Below are positions 5,418 through 6,524 of a stretch of DNA of 6,524 bases, in pieces. Source of the stretch: JBBIRT01 sp037441725 (GTDB taxonomy: Bacteria; Desulfobacterota; BSN033; UBA1163). The DNA is taken from contig JBBIRT010000162.1 of the NCBI GenBank assembly GCA_037441725.1, forward strand, positions 1 through 6,524, written 5' to 3'. The number at the start of each line of letters is the position of its first letter. Within the stretch, counting starts at the first letter, position 1. Below the pieces are notes generated by a model. It saw only the letters and a program-made list of their open reading frames with translations, was not told where the DNA came from and did no database searches. Made by a program: the position numbers and the translations under genes.

Positions 5418-6524
5418 ATTCCTCCTGCTCCCAAATCCACTGGAAAATAGAATTGAACCCCTCTCTGTAAGAGGGATTGATGGTTGGTAAGGATCTCCGA
5501 TTTAAAGTTCCAGGCAAGAACGTAATAAACGTCTGGGATGGTGCTCAACTCTCGTTCAATGACGATAGGGAGATGCATGCCAGGAGAATAAAGACCCCGC
5601 CTTAACTCATTTTTCTCCACCAAGCATTCTATCAGGTCAGGACCAATCTTGAAATAATTTAACAACGTGTTCCCCTTCGCAGGAGCCCCTAACCCATAGA
5701 TCGTCTTCCCTTGCTTTTTCTGGGTCTCAAGGAATTGAAGGTTATCCCTCTTCATTTGTTGGATGCGATTAGCAAATCGGAGATAGGTGGAGAACTCGTT
5801 GCTTTTCTGTTCAACTTCTATCTGTCGCATTCTTCGAAGAGTATCCGAGGGTAACCTTTTCCCTATATGAGTGACATAACCGATGACCGAACCTCCGTGA
5901 ATGGGTGATAGATAGGCATCGAACATGGTCAGTCCATGTCGCTGAAGTAATGTCTCGATGGTCATTAAATTGTAATAAAGGAGATGTTCGTGATAGATCT
6001 GATCAAAGGCCCCATGCTCAACAATCTGTTTCATATAGAGAAACTGAACCACAAACACCCCCTCCGGGTCTAATACTTCCCGGATCCCATCGGTCACAGA
6101 ATGCAACTCCTCAAGGTGGAAGAACACCCCTGCGGCATTGATGACATGAAACTTTCGTCTCAATTGGTGAGCCAACTCCAGATTGAAAAATGCATGGATC
6201 GTCTCAATCCCCGCTTCATTAGCAATACGAGAAATGGCCTTTGAAGATTCTACTCCCAAGACGTCATACCCAAGGGCTTTAAAGTGCTTTAGTTGTGTAC
6301 CATCGTTCGATCCGATATCAAGAACCGATTTGCGAGAATTATTTTTAAAGAACCTCCGATCCACCTCTTCTGCGACACGCTTAAAATGGGCACTGAGCGA
6401 TTGGGTTACGCCGGAGAGATAGGTATGATCGCTGAACATGATCTCCTTGGGTACTGTGAAGTCCAGTTGGGCCGTGGCACATTGTCGACAATAGACGACT
6501 CGCAATGGATAATAGGGTTCTGTC
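5414..6524 (-). CDS. SAM-dependent C-methyltransferase of nucleotide sugars (TylC3/TcaB9-like), 5' end beyond window
   Basis: The reading frame is open to the right edge. The TTG at 6505 is not the start, because in-frame codons before it read TEPYYP and, with the following LRVVYCRQC, form the family's conserved ExxYPLxxxxCxxC stretch. About 369 residues are visible and perhaps 40 N-terminal ones are missing, including the first CxxC pair of the zinc-binding domain. Numbering from the window edge: C12 and C15 (second zinc pair), TYLSG (34-38), SAM motif I VLDIGSNDGT (67-76), FDQIYHEHLLYY (173-184, holding the YHEH active-site motif), GGSVIGY (210-216), and the C-terminal-domain motif GLGAPAKGNTLLNY (277-290). 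Relatives methylate a ring carbon of a keto nucleotide sugar to make branched sugars. Its product would be a C-methylated or otherwise branched sugar in the glycan (inference). The TGA overlaps the next ATG by 4 bp. Confidence 0.85.
   Translation of the reverse strand, partial: TEPYYPLRVVYCRQCATAQLDFTVPKEIMFSDHTYLSGVTQSLSAHFKRVAEEVDRRFFKNNSRKSVLDIGSNDGTQLKHFKALGYDVLGVESSKAISRIANEAGIETIHAFFNLELAHQLRRKFHVINAAGVFFHLEELHSVTDGIREVLDPEGVFVVQFLYMKQIVEHGAFDQIYHEHLLYYNLMTIETLLQRHGLTMFDAYLSPIHGGSVIGYVTHIGKRLPSDTLRRMRQIEVEQKSNEFSTYLRFANRIQQMKRDNLQFLETQKKQGKTIYGLGAPAKGNTLLNYFKIGPDLIECLVEKNELRRGLYSPGMHLPIVIERELSTIPDVYYVLAWNFKSEILTNHQSLLQRGVQFYFPVDLGAGGI

Noticed and set aside
1..6524. Mobile elements, CRISPR arrays, tRNA or rRNA genes
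   Set aside because: No repeat-spacer pattern, transposase-like protein, terminal repeats or structured RNA sequence was seen. Nearly all bases are explained by the seven to eight coding regions.

Overview
The window is a stretch of a bacterial surface-polysaccharide gene cluster, read entirely on the minus strand, so transcription runs from high to low coordinates. It devotes most of its genes to heptose-type nucleotide-sugar synthesis. Composition is moderate in GC by eye, starts are ATG with one GTG, stops are TAA/TGA, and Shine-Dalgarno-like sequences precede most genes. GmhA-, HddA- and HldE-like genes are typical of Gram-negative LPS/capsule loci, but HddA also occurs in Gram-positive S-layer glycan clusters, so I cannot name the organism. 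A run of ten Ns shows that this is a draft scaffold.

Layout in transcription order: (1) a C-methyltransferase of the TylC3/TcaB9 type whose N-terminus lies beyond the right edge (5414-6524); (2) a GDP-L-fucose-synthase-like reductase/epimerase (4470-5417); (3) an HddA-like GHMP heptose-7-phosphate kinase (3484-4473); (4) what is probably one fused gene, with a nucleotidyltransferase domain followed by a PfkB kinase domain (1926-3463), interrupted by the N gap at 2924-2933; (5) a protein of unknown role that by eye resembles the deoxyhypusine synthase fold (895-1890); (6) a GmhA-like SIS-domain isomerase (214-849); (7) the first 73 codons of an extended-SDR NAD-dependent epimerase/dehydratase that runs off the left edge (1-221). 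Neighbours overlap by 4 or 8 bp or are separated by 20-45 bp. No terminator or promoter is visible between them, so they look like one operon whose promoter lies outside the window.

The working model is that the SIS protein converts sedoheptulose 7-phosphate to a manno-heptose 7-phosphate. HddA and/or the PfkB domain then phosphorylate C1, the nucleotidyltransferase domain activates the sugar, and the two SDR enzymes and the methyltransferase tailor it. The pathway is incomplete here: there is no GmhB phosphatase, no HddC guanylyltransferase and no 4,6-dehydratase. Two unrelated heptose-kinase families also sit side by side. The most interesting gene is the deoxyhypusine-synthase-like protein between the kinase and isomerase genes, for which no step of the known heptose pathways calls.
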